Shown here one piece after another: positions 1 through 10,942 of a DNA stretch of 64,000 nt (position 1 is the stretch's first letter; every line of letters starts with the position of its first letter). Source of the DNA: Dama dama. Taxonomy: Eukaryota > Chordata > Mammalia > Artiodactyla > Cervidae. The position numbers were made by a program, and so were the translations under genes. Under the pieces are notes generated by a model. It was not told the origin of the DNA. It made no database searches and saw only the letters and a list, made by a program, of their open reading frames with translations. The stretch lies in assembly GCF_033118175.1 (NCBI RefSeq), contig NC_083681.1:15270001-15334000 (forward strand). Reading direction: 5' to 3'.

Positions 1-540
1 TTGGCACTGTCCCCTTGTGCCACATCGACTACTTGCTGACATCCAGAAACCTTCTTACACACTCACCATGCTCCCTCTCAAGCTGTTACTCTATGCAACT
101 GCTACAACTTGAATGAGATTGCAAACTCCTAATAAATATCTGTTGAATAAATATAATTGAGTTGATGCAATAGCACGCTAGCTACATCATAAAATAATTA
201 CAATGTGATATAGAATTCAAGTTCCATGAAGACAAACAAATCTATCTAAAGAAATAAATACTGCTTTGCTGCAATTTGGTTCCCAGAAAAGGTAGCAGAA
301 TTCAAATCCTTTCTATCTATCTGTGTAACTTTGCAAGGATTTTCTCTAAATCTGGCCACTGCATCATGGCTAACCTATTTAAATGTGTGGTCTTTGTTGT
401 GACAAAGAGATGGCAGAAATTCAAAGATTCGTTCATTAAGAAATGGATAGATTGTCACAGAACACATCTTTGAGCTCCCTGTGGCATATAGCAATTCCCA
501 CTGGCTATCTGTTTTTATTCTCCAATTAAAAATAAAATAA
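1..540. other. Unique AT-rich sequence, no gene seen
   Basis: This stretch precedes the first L1. I see no convincing exon, RNA gene or named repeat. A motif like the tails of old L2/MIR elements (ctgttgaataaat) occurs near 140-152, and a stretch near 300-390 faintly resembles MIR, but neither is strong enough to call. The A-rich end (528-540) is the left target-site duplication of the following L1. Confidence 0.6.
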
Positions 541-3095
541 GAGTGAACAAGATGGCTGAGGAGTAGATGGATGTGAAGTACATCTCTCTCCATGGATACA
601 TCAAGAATACACCTTCAGACACAGAGGTACATGCAGAACACCAGCTGAGAGTGGACAGGAGTACCTGGTCAGCAGAAAAGAACATATAGACCCACACAAA
701 ACTCGGTAGGGTAAAGGAACTAGGGTGAAAAACAGGAGTGTCAGTAGGACTGGACTTGCCCTCCGCGGTGGAGAACTGAAGCAGGGGTCCAATCCCCACA
801 ACGCGGCAATTGTCTGAGTCAGAGGAGAAACATTTAAGGCTGAGAGTGAAACAGCTGATCTGTGGCAGCCTAAATGGAATGAGAACCAGACTGTCCTTGC
901 TGCAGCCATACACACCCTGGACAGGAACGCAGGTCCCCTGGAAGGCACAGTGGCTGGGAGCTGGAGTTGAGGGATTGTGGAGCAATCCTAGGGCAAGGGC
1001 TGCTGTTGACTGTGGAGAGAAGGATCAAGGGGATATGAGGGAGGAGGTCGAGGTGGGAAATGCCTGTGGAGGAAAGTCAGGCATGGAAGCAAGGCGACAC
1101 TGCTGAGTCACACGTGGCGGTGGAGCCATCACCATAGCCTCTCTCCCCCAACACACCAGCATGGTAGCCAAACAGTAGAGAGGCTGGTCCATCAAACGCC
1201 TGACACTCAGCTACAGAGTAGGACCCCACGCAAGAAAGCCCTCTAGGTGCCCAAATGGGCGAAGCTACGGAGAAAGACTGGCCAAAGAGGCCTTCTGATC
1301 ATCAGCTACAAGAGGCTGGAAAAAAGACTCTGACAGGACCGTAACACCTGCAGCGGAGGCAGTCCGTGTCCCTGCACACTTGGCCCCACCAATGTCCACG
1401 CAAATCAAGCAGCTGGGCCACCTTCACGCTCAACGCTCACTGGGGCAGGGCTGCCACAGGCAAAATAGTCTTGCGTCTATGCACCCGGGGTCACCTCGGT
1501 AGTGTCTGACCCTTGTGACCCTGTAGACTGCGGCCTGCCAGGCTTCTCTGTCAGGGAAGGGGTTAGAATACTGAAGCGCATTGGCCAACACTGGCTGCCT
1601 TACCCTTCTAGAGCACTATATTTCCTGCTGCCCTGGCCGCCAACCCCCCTGAGTACCTGGTGCTGCCAGAACCCCTGAGACCCAAGCAGCTGCACCACCT
1701 CCACACCTGGCCCTCACAGGGGCAAACCCAAGTCCTCCAGGGCAGCCTCAGGGGCAAACCCCTGGGGACGACCCACATGCAGAGGTGGAAATAAAACCAC
1801 AGTTGAAACCCAGGGGCAGTGGGGCTAAGGAAGAAGACCCAAACCTTCCCACCAGCTGTACACACTGCAGATTAAATCCACAAGATCAACTAGGCAGACT
1901 CTGTCTATAGAATACATAAAAGGACATTCAGAGCTCCCACAAAAGAAAACACACGAGTTCTATTAGCCATGGACATTGGAGGCAAGAACACACAGGAGAA
2001 GGACCAGATTATAGTCTGAGCTGCCCCCACAGCAGGTCCAGAGATCAGCACTGTGTTCGAGGGCATCCTAGGGAGGTGAGGTGGACTGACTCCCAGTGAG
2101 GGAAAGGACTCTGACAGCAGTGACTCAGGAAAAGTATTTATCATTCTCATGTTTTTACTTGTTCTGTAGATTCTTTTGGATTTTTCTTTTCTTTTCTTTT
2201 ATCCATTTTCCCCCATCTGTTGTAGTTGTGATTTTATTGGCAGTATGAAATCCAATTAATCTTTTGAGTTTTTTTTTCTTTTTTTTTTTCCTCAGTCACA
2301 TTTTTTATTATTGTTATAGACCTCTGCCCCTATGTTGGGCTTTTGCAGTTCTGTTGAGTTTTCCTTTTTTTTTTTTCTTTTTTTCTTTCTTCTTCCTCTG
2401 CTTTTTCTCTTTTTATAATTTTAACTTTTAATTTTTTAAATATATTATATTTTTTCTACATTTATTCCTTTGTTTGCCTTTCCTACTGTTCTTTTCCCCT
2501 TGCAGTTAATCTTCACGTATATAAATCTTCATCTAACTCTATTTAACTTTGCACACCTATTCTTTCTTTCTATTCTTTGTTTCTGTTCCTCAAAATATTT
2601 GTTAATTTTGTTTTCATTGCTTTATTCACCACTTGGCACCTGGCTTTAGTCTTGTTTTCCAGTTTGTGCTTTAGTTAGTTTTGTTCTTTTCTGGTAAACA
2701 TAATTTTTTATTTCCCTTGTTCACTGAGTCAGTCTACTGTACTTTATCTTTGTTGGACTGTTATGACTTTACTCATGGGTATATATGTATACGTGTCTAC
2801 TCCATTATTTTAATTATTATTTGCCTGATTTTGTAACTGCCATTTGTCTGGGATTCATCTTTGGTTTCTCATTTTTGGATATTTGTTTTAATCTCACCTA
2901 ATGCCATAACAAACCACTTGTGGAATCTTTGTTCCTGACCAGAGATCAAGCCCTGAGCCTTTGGGGTGGGAGCACTGACTCCAAGACCCTAGACTACAGA
3001 GAACTAACCCTAGGGAGTATCAAATAGTGACAACTCACACAAAGGAAACCACTTGAATACAAAATCAAGCATCACCCAACCATCATTAGCACCCC
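541..3095 (+). promoter_or_regulatory. L1 5' UTR / internal promoter region
   Basis: The 5' UTR of the first L1 aligns by eye with 56893-59558 of the second copy. It starts with a YY1-type core, as known in human L1. It is GC-moderate to about 2150, then T-rich to about 2940. Positions 1498-1608 resemble the antisense of a Bov-tA/BovB-derived module (gtgtctgac..., tgtagactg, ccaggcttctctgtc), and the same module is present in the other copy. In known L1s this region drives full-length transcription; activity here is inferred only from homology. Confidence 0.75.
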
Positions 3096-4289
3096 ATGCA
3101 GGACGCCTCATCTAAACAACAAATAAAACTAAAATATAAACCCAATCATTGGCAGACAGGATTATCACCTCATTCAGCCTTGCCCAGCAGAGGAAAAACA
3201 AATGAACAAACAAAGAAAAATTCAGCACAAATCTCACCCTACACAAGCCACTGGACCAAACTTAGGAGGGCAGAAACCAAAAGAAAGAAAGTATTCAACC
3301 TTAAAGCCTGGGAAAAGGAGACCTCAAACACAATAAGTTAAAAAAAAAATAATGAAGAGGCAGAGAAATACTACACAAATGAAGGAACAAACTAAAAACA
3401 CAGAAGTCCAAATAAATGAAGAGGAAATAGGCAAACTACCTGAAAAAGAATTCAGAATAATGATAGTAAAGGTGATCCAAAACCTTGAAAACAAAATGGA
3501 GAAAATACAAGAATCAATTAACAAACACCTAGAAGAATCAAAGAATAAACATACAAACAACACAATTACTGAAATTAAAAATACTCTAGAAGGAATCAAT
3601 AGCAGAATATCTAAAGCAGAAGAATGAATCAGTGAGCTGGAAGATAAAATGGTGGAAATAACTTCTGAAGAGCAGAATAAAGTAAAGAGAATGAAAAGAA
3701 CTGAGAATAGTCTCAGAGACGTCTGGGACAATATCAAATGAACCAACATTCAAATTATAAGGGTCCCAGAAGAAGAAGAGAAAAAGAAAGTGTGTGAGAA
3801 AATTTTGAAGAGATTATAGTTAAAAATTTCCCAACATGGAAAAGGAAATAGTCAATCAAGTCCAAGAGGCACAAAGAGTCCCATATAGAAAAAACCCAAG
3901 GAGAAACACACCAAGACACATACTAATCAAACTAACAAAGACTAAACACACAGAAAGAATATTAAAAGCAGCAAGGGAGAAGCAACAAGTAACATATAAA
4001 GGAAACCCCACACATTTAACAGCTGATCTATCAGCAGAAACTCTGCAGGCCAGAAGGGAATGGCAGGATATATTTAAAGTACTGAAAGTGAAAAATCGAC
4101 AACCAATATTACTGTACCTAGCAAGGATCTCATTCAAAATTGACGGAGAAAAAAAACTTTTCAGACAAGCAAAAGCTAAGAGAATTCAGTACCACCAAAC
4201 CAACTTTACAACAAACATTAAGGGGACTTATATAGTCAAGAAATACAAGAGAAGAAAGAAGATCTATAAAATCAACCCCAAACAATTAA
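3096..4289 (+). pseudogene. L1 ORF1 (RNA-binding chaperone), degenerate
   Basis: L1 ORF1p is a trimeric nucleic-acid chaperone that coats L1 RNA in the cytoplasm. The frame opens at 3096 with MQDASSKQQ and shares its N terminus with the second L1 (59559). A Lys/Glu-rich coiled coil lies at about 3352-3720 (KNTLEGINSRISKAEE), followed by the conserved C-terminal domain from 3836 (VNQVQEAQRVPYRKNP, then LSAETLQARREW-like residues near 4030-4065). In-frame stops occur near 3338, 3625 and 3739, and a frame change near 3836. The expected stop is taa at 4287-4289, just before the ORF2 start. No functional protein can be made. The identification is firm; the exact start is inferred from agreement between the two copies. 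Confidence 0.88.
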
Positions 4290-4293
4290 GAAA

Positions 4294-7200
4294 ATGGCAA
4301 CAGGAAGATATACTTTAAATGTGATTAGATTAAATGCTCCAACCAAAAGACACAGATTGGCTGAATGGACGCAAAAACAAGACCCATATACATGCTTTCC
4401 ACAAGAAACCCACTTCGGACCTAAAGACACATATAGACTGAAAGTGAGAGGATGGAAAAATACATTCCATGCAAATGGGAAGCAAAAGAAAGCTGGAGTA
4501 ACAGTCTTCATATCTGACAAAATAGACCCTAAAATAAAGATCACAAGAGATAAGTAAGGACACTACATAAAGATCAAGGGATCAATCCAAGAGGAATATA
4601 TAACAATTGTAAATATCTATGAACCCAACATAGGAGCACCTCAATACATAAGACAAACACTAACAGACATAAAAGGAGAAATTGACAGTAACACAATAAT
4701 AGTGGGAGACCTTAACACCCCACTCACACCAATGGCCAGATCTTCAAAACAGGAAATTAATAAGGAAACACAAGTCTTAAATGATACCTTACATAAGATG
4801 GATTTCATTGATATCTTCAGGACACTCCATCCAAATGCAGAATACACCTCCTTCTCAAGTGCACATGGAACATTCTCCAGGATAGACCATATCTGGGTTC
4901 ACAAATCAAACCTCAGTAAATTTAAGAAGATTGAAATCATATCAAGCATTTTCTCCAGCCACAATGCTATGAGACTAGATATCAATTGCAAGAAAAAAAG
5001 TGTAAGAAATACAAACACATGGAGACTCAACAACACGTTTCTAAATAACCAAAAGTTTACTGAAGAAATCAAAAGGGATTCAAAAAATTTCCAGAAACAA
5101 GTGACAATGAAAACACAATGCAAAACCTATTGGATGCAGCAAAAGCCATTCTCAGAGGGAAGTTTATACAATACTCTCCTACCTCAAGAATTAAGAAAAA
5201 CAGAATAGACAACCTAACTTTACACCTAAAACAACTGGATAAAGAAGAAGAACAACAACAATGAAAAATTAGTAGAAGAAAAGATATCATAAAGATTCAA
5301 GCAGAAGTAAATGAAAAAAAAAAAAAAGAAACAATAGTACCAATTAATAAAACTAAAAGTTGGTTCTTTGACAAGATAAGCAAAATTGACAAGTCTTTAG
5401 CCAGATTCATCAAGAAAAAAAAAAAAAAGAAGAATCAAATCAACAAAATTAGAAATGAAAAAGGAGAAGTTACAATAGACATTGCAGAAATACAAAGGAT
5501 TACAAGAGACTATTATAAACAACTATAAGGCAATAAAATGGATAACCTCAAAGAAATGGACAGATCCTTAAAAATTCAATCTTACAAGACTGAAACAGGA
5601 AGAAATAGAAACTTTGAAGAACACAATTACAAGCACTGAAATTGAAATAAAAAATTTCCCAAAAAACAAAAGCCCAAGACCCGATGGCTTCACAGGAGAA
5701 TTCTGTCAAACATTTATGAAGGGCAAATTCCTATCCTTCTAAAACTCTTTCAAAAAATTGCAGAGGAAGGAACACTTCCAAACTCATTTTATGAGGCCAC
5801 CATCACCCTGAAACCAAAACCAGACAAAGACAACATAGGAAAAGAAAGCTACAGGCCAATATCACTGATGAACATAGATGCAAAAATCCTCAACAAAATT
5901 TTAGAAAACAAAATTCAGCAACACATCAAAAAACTCATACACTATGACAAGTTGGGTTTATTCCTGGAATGCGAGGATTCTTCAATATACACAAATCAAT
6001 CAATGTGATACACCATAATAACACATTGAAAGATAAAAACCATATGATAATCTCAATAGATGCATAAAAACCATTGACAAAATTGAGCACTGATTTATGA
6101 TTAAAACTCTTCAAAAAATGGGCGGAGAAGAAAACTACCTCAACATAGTAAAGGCCATATATAATATGCCTATGGCAAACATTATTCTCAATGGTGAATA
6201 CTGAAAGCATTTCCCCTAAGATCAGGAATAAGACAAGGGTGTCCACTTTCACCACTGTTATTCCACATAGTTCTGGAAGTCCCAGCTACAGCAATCAGAA
6301 AAGAAAAAGAAATAAAAGGAATCCAGATTGGAAAAGAAGAGGTAAAGCTCTCACTGTTTGCAGATGACATGATCCTGTACATAGAAAACCCTAAAGATAA
6401 TATCAGAAAATTACTAGAGCTAATCAGTGGGTTGAGCAAAGTTGCACGATACAAAATCAATACACAGAAATCACTTGCATTTCTATATACTATCAATGAA
6501 AAATCAGAAAGAGAAATTAAGGAATGAATCCCATTCACCATTGCAACAAAAAGAATTAAATATCTAGTAATAAACTTACCTAGGGAGACAAAAGAACTTT
6601 ATACAGAAAATTATAAGACACTGGTGAAAGAAATCAAAGACAACATAAACAGATAGAGAGATAATCCATGTTCCTGGGTAGGAAGAATTCAAATTGTGAA
6701 AATGACTATACTAACAGATGCAATCTACAGATTCAATATGATCCCTATCAAATTGCCAATCGCATTTTTCACAGAAATAGAACAAAAACTTTCACAATTC
6801 ATATGGAAACACAAAAGACCCTGAATAGCCAAAGCAGTCTTGAGAAAGAAAAATGGAGCTGGAAAAACCAACCTTCCTCACTTCAGCTTATACTACAAAA
6901 CTACATACTGCAAAGATACAGTCATCAAGACAGTATGGTACTGGCACAAAATCAGAAATATAGACCAATGGAACAAGATAGAAAGCCCAGACAAACCCAT
7001 GCACCTGTGAGTACCTTATTTTTGACAAAGGAATCAAGAATATACAATGAGGCAAAGACAGCCTCTTCAATAAATGGTGCTGGGAAAAGTGGACAGCTAC
7101 ATGTGAAAGAATGAAATTAGAACACTTCCTAACACCATACACAAAAATAAAATCAAAATGGATTAAAGATCTAAATGTAAGACCAAAGACTATAAAACTC

Positions 7201-8537
7201 TTAGAGGAAAATATAGGCAGAACACTCGATGACATAAATCAAAGCAAGATCCTCTATGACCCACCTCCTAGAGGAACAGAAATAAAAGCAAACATAAACA
7301 AGTGAGACCTGATTAAACTTAAAAGCTTTTGCACAGCAAAGGAAACTATAAGCAAGGTGAAAAGACAACCCTCAGAATGGGAGAAAATAATAGCAACTGA
7401 AACAACTGACAAAGGATTAATTCCCAACATATGCAAGCAGCTCCTACAACTCAATGCCAGAAAAACAAACAACCCAATTAAAAAGTGGGAAAACGACCTA
7501 AACAGACATTTCTTCAAAGAAGACATACAGATGGCTAACAAACACATGAAAAGATGCTCAACACCGCTCATTACTAGAGAAATGCAAATCAAAACCAAAA
7601 AGAGATATCATCTCACATCAGTCAGAATGGCCCTCATCAAAAAGTCTACACACAATAAATGCTAGAGAGAGTGTGGAGAAAAGGGCATGCTCTTGCACTG
7701 TTGGTGGGAATGTAAATTGATACAGCCACTATGGAAGATGGTATGGAGATGCCTTTAAAAAAAAAAAAAAAAACTAGTAATAAAACCACCAGCAATCCCA
7801 CTCCTAGGCATATACCCTGAGGAAACCAAAATTGAAAAAGACACATGTATCCCATTGTTCACTGCAGCACTATTTACAATAGCTAGAACATGGAAACAAC
7901 CTAGATGTCCATCAACAGATGAATGATAAAGAAGTTGTAGTACATAAACACAATGGAATATTCAGTTCAGTTCACTTCAGTCACTAGTCATGTCCGACTC
8001 TTTGTGACCCCATAGCCTGCAGCACGCCAGGCCTCCCTGTCCATCATCAACTCCCGGAGTTTACTCAAACTCATGTCCATGGAGTCAGTGATGCCATCCA
8101 ACCATCTCATCCTCTGTCATCCCCTTCTCCTCCTGCCCTCAATCTTTCCCAGCATCAGGGTCTTTTCAAATGAGTCAGCTCTTCATATCAGGTGGCCAAA
8201 GTATTGGAGTTTCAGCTTCAACATCAGTCCTTCCAATGAACACCCAGGACTGATCTCCTTTAGGATGAACTGGTTGGATTTCCTTGCAGTCCAAGGGACT
8301 CTCAAGAGTCTTTTCCAACACCACAGTTCAAACGCATCAATTCTTCAGTGCTCAGCTTTCTTTATAGTCCAACTTTCACATCCATACATGACTACTGGAA
8401 AAATTACTCAGTCATAAAAATGAATGCATTTGAGTCAGTTCTAATGAGGTGGATGAACCTAGAAGCTATTATAGACTGAAGTGAGTCAGAAAGAAAAGGA
8501 CAAATATCATATTCTAATGTACAAATATGGAATCTAG
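4294..8537 (+). pseudogene. L1 ORF2 (endonuclease-reverse transcriptase), degenerate and interrupted
   Basis: L1 ORF2p nicks target DNA and reverse transcribes L1 RNA. The APE-like endonuclease begins at 4294; the Glu motif (PQETHF, near 4408) and the GDLNTPL motif (near 4705) are visible, as is SRIDHIW near 4879. The reverse-transcriptase core FADDMILY lies at about 6358-6381. The C-terminal region runs from about 6660 (SSL...W, NKHMKRCST at about 7540) and ends in KYGI plus a tag stop at 8535-8537. The frame is broken by many stops and shifts (for example at 4555, 5206, 5526 and 6064), and a 441-bp antisense BovB piece (7962-8402) is inserted in the C-terminal part. It is non-functional. 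Confidence 0.9.
7962..8402 (-). mobile_element. BovB (RTE) LINE 3' fragment nested in L1
   Basis: The plus-strand sequence starts with a cagttcagtt repeat and continues through the antisense BovB 3' end and ORF2 C terminus. On the minus strand the ORF2 tail typical of BovB is readable (residues of the SWTIKKAEHR and RSNQSILKEIS type), though shifted. The L1 reading ...caatggaatatt resumes after it as attactcagtcat, so this is a clean insertion. It is 5'-truncated (about 440 bp). It is highly similar to the fragment at 8849 and to 62001-62440. Confidence 0.93.
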
Positions 8538-8848
8538 AAAAATTGTACTGAAGAATTTATTTACAGGGCAGCAAAGGAGAAACAGACATAGAGAATAGAA
8601 TTATGGACATGGGGAGAGGGGAGGAGAGGGTGAGATGTGTGGAAAGAGTAACATGGAAACTTACATTACCATATGTAAAATAGACAGCCAACAGGAATTT
8701 GCTGTCTGGCTCAGGAAACTCAAACAGGGGTTCTGTGTCAACCTAGAGGGGTGGGATGAGGAGGGAGATACAACGGAGGGGATATATGTATACCTATGGC
8801 TGATTCATTTGAGGTTTGACAGAAAGCAACAAAATTCTGTAAAGCAAT

Positions 8849-9697
8849 TCAGTTCAGTTCAGTTCAATTGCTCAGTCACGTCTGACTCATTGTGATCCCA
8901 TAGCCTGCAGCACGCCAGGCCTCCCTGTCCATCACCAACTCGCGGAGTTTACTCAAACCCATGTCCATTGAGTCAGTGATGCCATCCAACCATCTCATCC
9001 TCTGCCGTCCCCTTCTCCTCCTGCCTTCAATCTTTCCCAGCATCAGGGTCTTTTCAAATGAGTCAGCTCTTCACATCAGGTGGCCAAAGTATTGGAGTTT
9101 CAGCTTCAACATCAGTCCTTCCAATGAACACCCACGACTGATCTCCTTTAGGATGGACTGGTTGGATCTCCTTGCAGTCCAAGGGACTTTCAAGAGTCTT
9201 CTCCAACAGCACATTTCAAAAGCATCAATTCTTCGATGCTCAGCTTTCTTTATAGTCCAATTCTCACATCCATACATGACCACTGGAAAAACCATAGCCT
9301 TGACTAGACAGACCTTTGTTGGCAAAGTAATGTCTCTGCTTTTTAATATGCTAGTTGGCAAAGTAATGTCTCTGCCTTTTAATATGCTAATAATCTATTC
9401 TAGATTGGTCATAGCCTTCTTTCAAGTAGCAAGCATCTTTTAATTTCATGGTTGCAGTCACCATTTGCAGTGATTTTGGAACCCAAAAAAATAAAGTCTG
9501 TTACTGTTTCCACTCTTTCCCCATCCATTTGCTACCAAGTGATGGGACCGGATTCCATGATCTTAGTTTTCTGAATGCTGAGCTTTAAGCCAACTTTTTC
9601 ACTCTCCTCTTTCACTTTCATCAAGAGGCTCTTTAGTTCTTCTTCCATTTTTGCCATAAGGGTGGTGTCATCTGCATATTTGTGGTTATTAATATCC
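8849..9697 (-). mobile_element. BovB (RTE) LINE 3' fragment nested in the L1 3' UTR
   Basis: This is a second antisense BovB piece in the same L1. It is 5'-truncated just past the reverse-transcriptase active site, whose YADD codons (antisense gtcatctgcata) lie at 9667-9678. A reading frame at 9071-9361 covers ORF2 C-terminal residues such as SWTIKK-type NWTIKKAEHRRIDAFE. Positions 9348-9389 contain a local duplication of gttggcaaagtaatgtctct (also at 9319-9338). The L1 tail (atccttaaaaa) resumes at about 9694-9703. Confidence 0.93.
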
Positions 9698-9746
9698 TTA
9701 AAAAAATCAATTAAAAAGAAAAAAAGTAAAAGAAGATGGAAAACTC

Positions 9747-10717
9747 AAAAATAAAATAAAAGTTTTTAAAAAAGAAATGGGGAGAGAAAACCAAGCCACT
9801 GCACCTTCACCAGAGAATTGTTATCAACAGTAAATTTCACTCACTGTTAAACTAGATTCTGGCCGGGTTCTGAGTCATTAAGACCTTGGGAACACATCAT
9901 CTGTTTGATTCACTTTTGAACCTGACTAAATAATCACAACGAAGTTAACCATGTTTAAACATTTTGTAAAATACTCCCTTCAAGATGAAATGTGAAAGTC
10001 AGGGAGCATGCAAAGATATCTAAAAAAGATGAAGTGGACTGTGAAATTCTCAAATAAAATTATAAACTTAATAGTGTATGTATTTGGTCCTGATTGGTGT
10101 ATAATCACTTAACTAATAGAAAGAAACTAATTTGCCATTACAACTGTTTTGAAATTAAATTTAAATGCAGAATCACAGTGCACTAGGAATTGAAACCACA
10201 GAGACACTGACGAGATTTTTTAGCTCTTAAAAAAGAGTCTTTCTCTTTAATTTCACCATTAATAGTTGCTACAAACAGTAAGTAAAAATGGAATTAGCAT
10301 TGAAGTCTTGCAGGAGCAATGACTAAATGAGTAAATTGGCATGTTATCGCAAGCCTGTTTCCGAGATCAGGGACTAGGAGACCATTTACTGAGCTTTGGT
10401 GATGACTAATTTGTGAAAGTCCTTTTTACTAGGACCTAAGTGCTGAAAATCTTAACCAAAAATGGCACAAAGAATTGGGAATGCTGAAAACTTCCTTCAT
10501 ATTCATTTTATTTTTGAGGAGAAACAGGTGTGCTCATACTCTCAAGAGCAAAACATCAGCTTATAATCTTGACAAATGAACAAACTGTGACAAGCAAGAT
10601 TAACAGAGTATCAGACACTGATTATTTGGTGTAGACTGTTGCATGTCGATTTAAATTATTAATGATTCTTACCTATATGGATAAGGCAATACCTCTACGT
10701 AAATCTGTATTACAGAG
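9747..10717. other. Unique sequence, nothing recognised
   Basis: After the right target-site duplication of the L1 comes AT-rich DNA with no named repeat, no long open frame and no clear splice or promoter signal. Confidence 0.5.
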
Positions 10718-10942
10718 CAGGGTTACTCAACCTCAATGCTATTGACATCTGGGGCCAAACAATTCTTTGTTGTGAGAGGCTGTCCTGAGCACTGCGGGAT
10801 TTTTTGCAGTACCTCTGACATCTACCCACAAAATGCCTGTAGTATACACAGTCCCACCTTACCAGTTGTAACAACCAAAAATATCTCCAGACATTGCCAG
10901 ATGTCTCTAGGGAGGCAACTAGTCCCTGGTTGGGAACCAATG
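10718..10942 (-). repeat. MER20-like hAT-Charlie DNA transposon
   Basis: A 225-bp element ends in imperfect inverted termini (cagggttactcaacc at the left; the reverse complement of the right end reads cattggttcccaacc). Its interior (caattctttgttgtgag, catctacccaca, aatatctccagacattgcc) is characteristic of the MER20 family. It is a non-autonomous cut-and-paste relic of placental mammal age. I could not see a convincing 8-bp target-site duplication. The family name is from memory and should be confirmed. Confidence 0.72.

Larger units (their letters stand above)
541..9746 (+). mobile_element. Near full-length ruminant L1 LINE, with two nested BovB insertions
   Basis: This is an autonomous non-LTR retrotransposon, inactive here. 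In order it shows a 5' UTR opening with a YY1-like caagatggc (548-556), a T-rich section at about 2160-2940, ORF1 (3096-4289), ORF2 (4294-8537), and a 3' UTR with an A-rich tail. An exact 13-bp direct repeat (aaaaataaaataa) lies at 528-540 and 9747-9759 and defines the insertion, although its low complexity weakens it as proof. Removing the two BovB pieces leaves about 7.9 kb, consistent with a full-length ruminant L1 with its long 5' UTR. Both ORFs are broken by stops and frameshifts, so it cannot mobilise itself. It belongs to the same family as the copy at 56893. Confidence 0.93.

Noticed and set aside
515..985. Minus-strand frame of 156 codons at the L1 start
   Set aside because: It is the antisense of the L1 5' UTR and recurs in the second L1 (57093-57428); no protein features.
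3324..3749. Minus-strand hydrophobic frame of 141 codons that looks like membrane segments
   Set aside because: Antisense translation of the Lys/Glu-rich A-rich L1 ORF1 yields Phe/Leu/Ile/Ser-rich text; the same occurs at 59882-60325.
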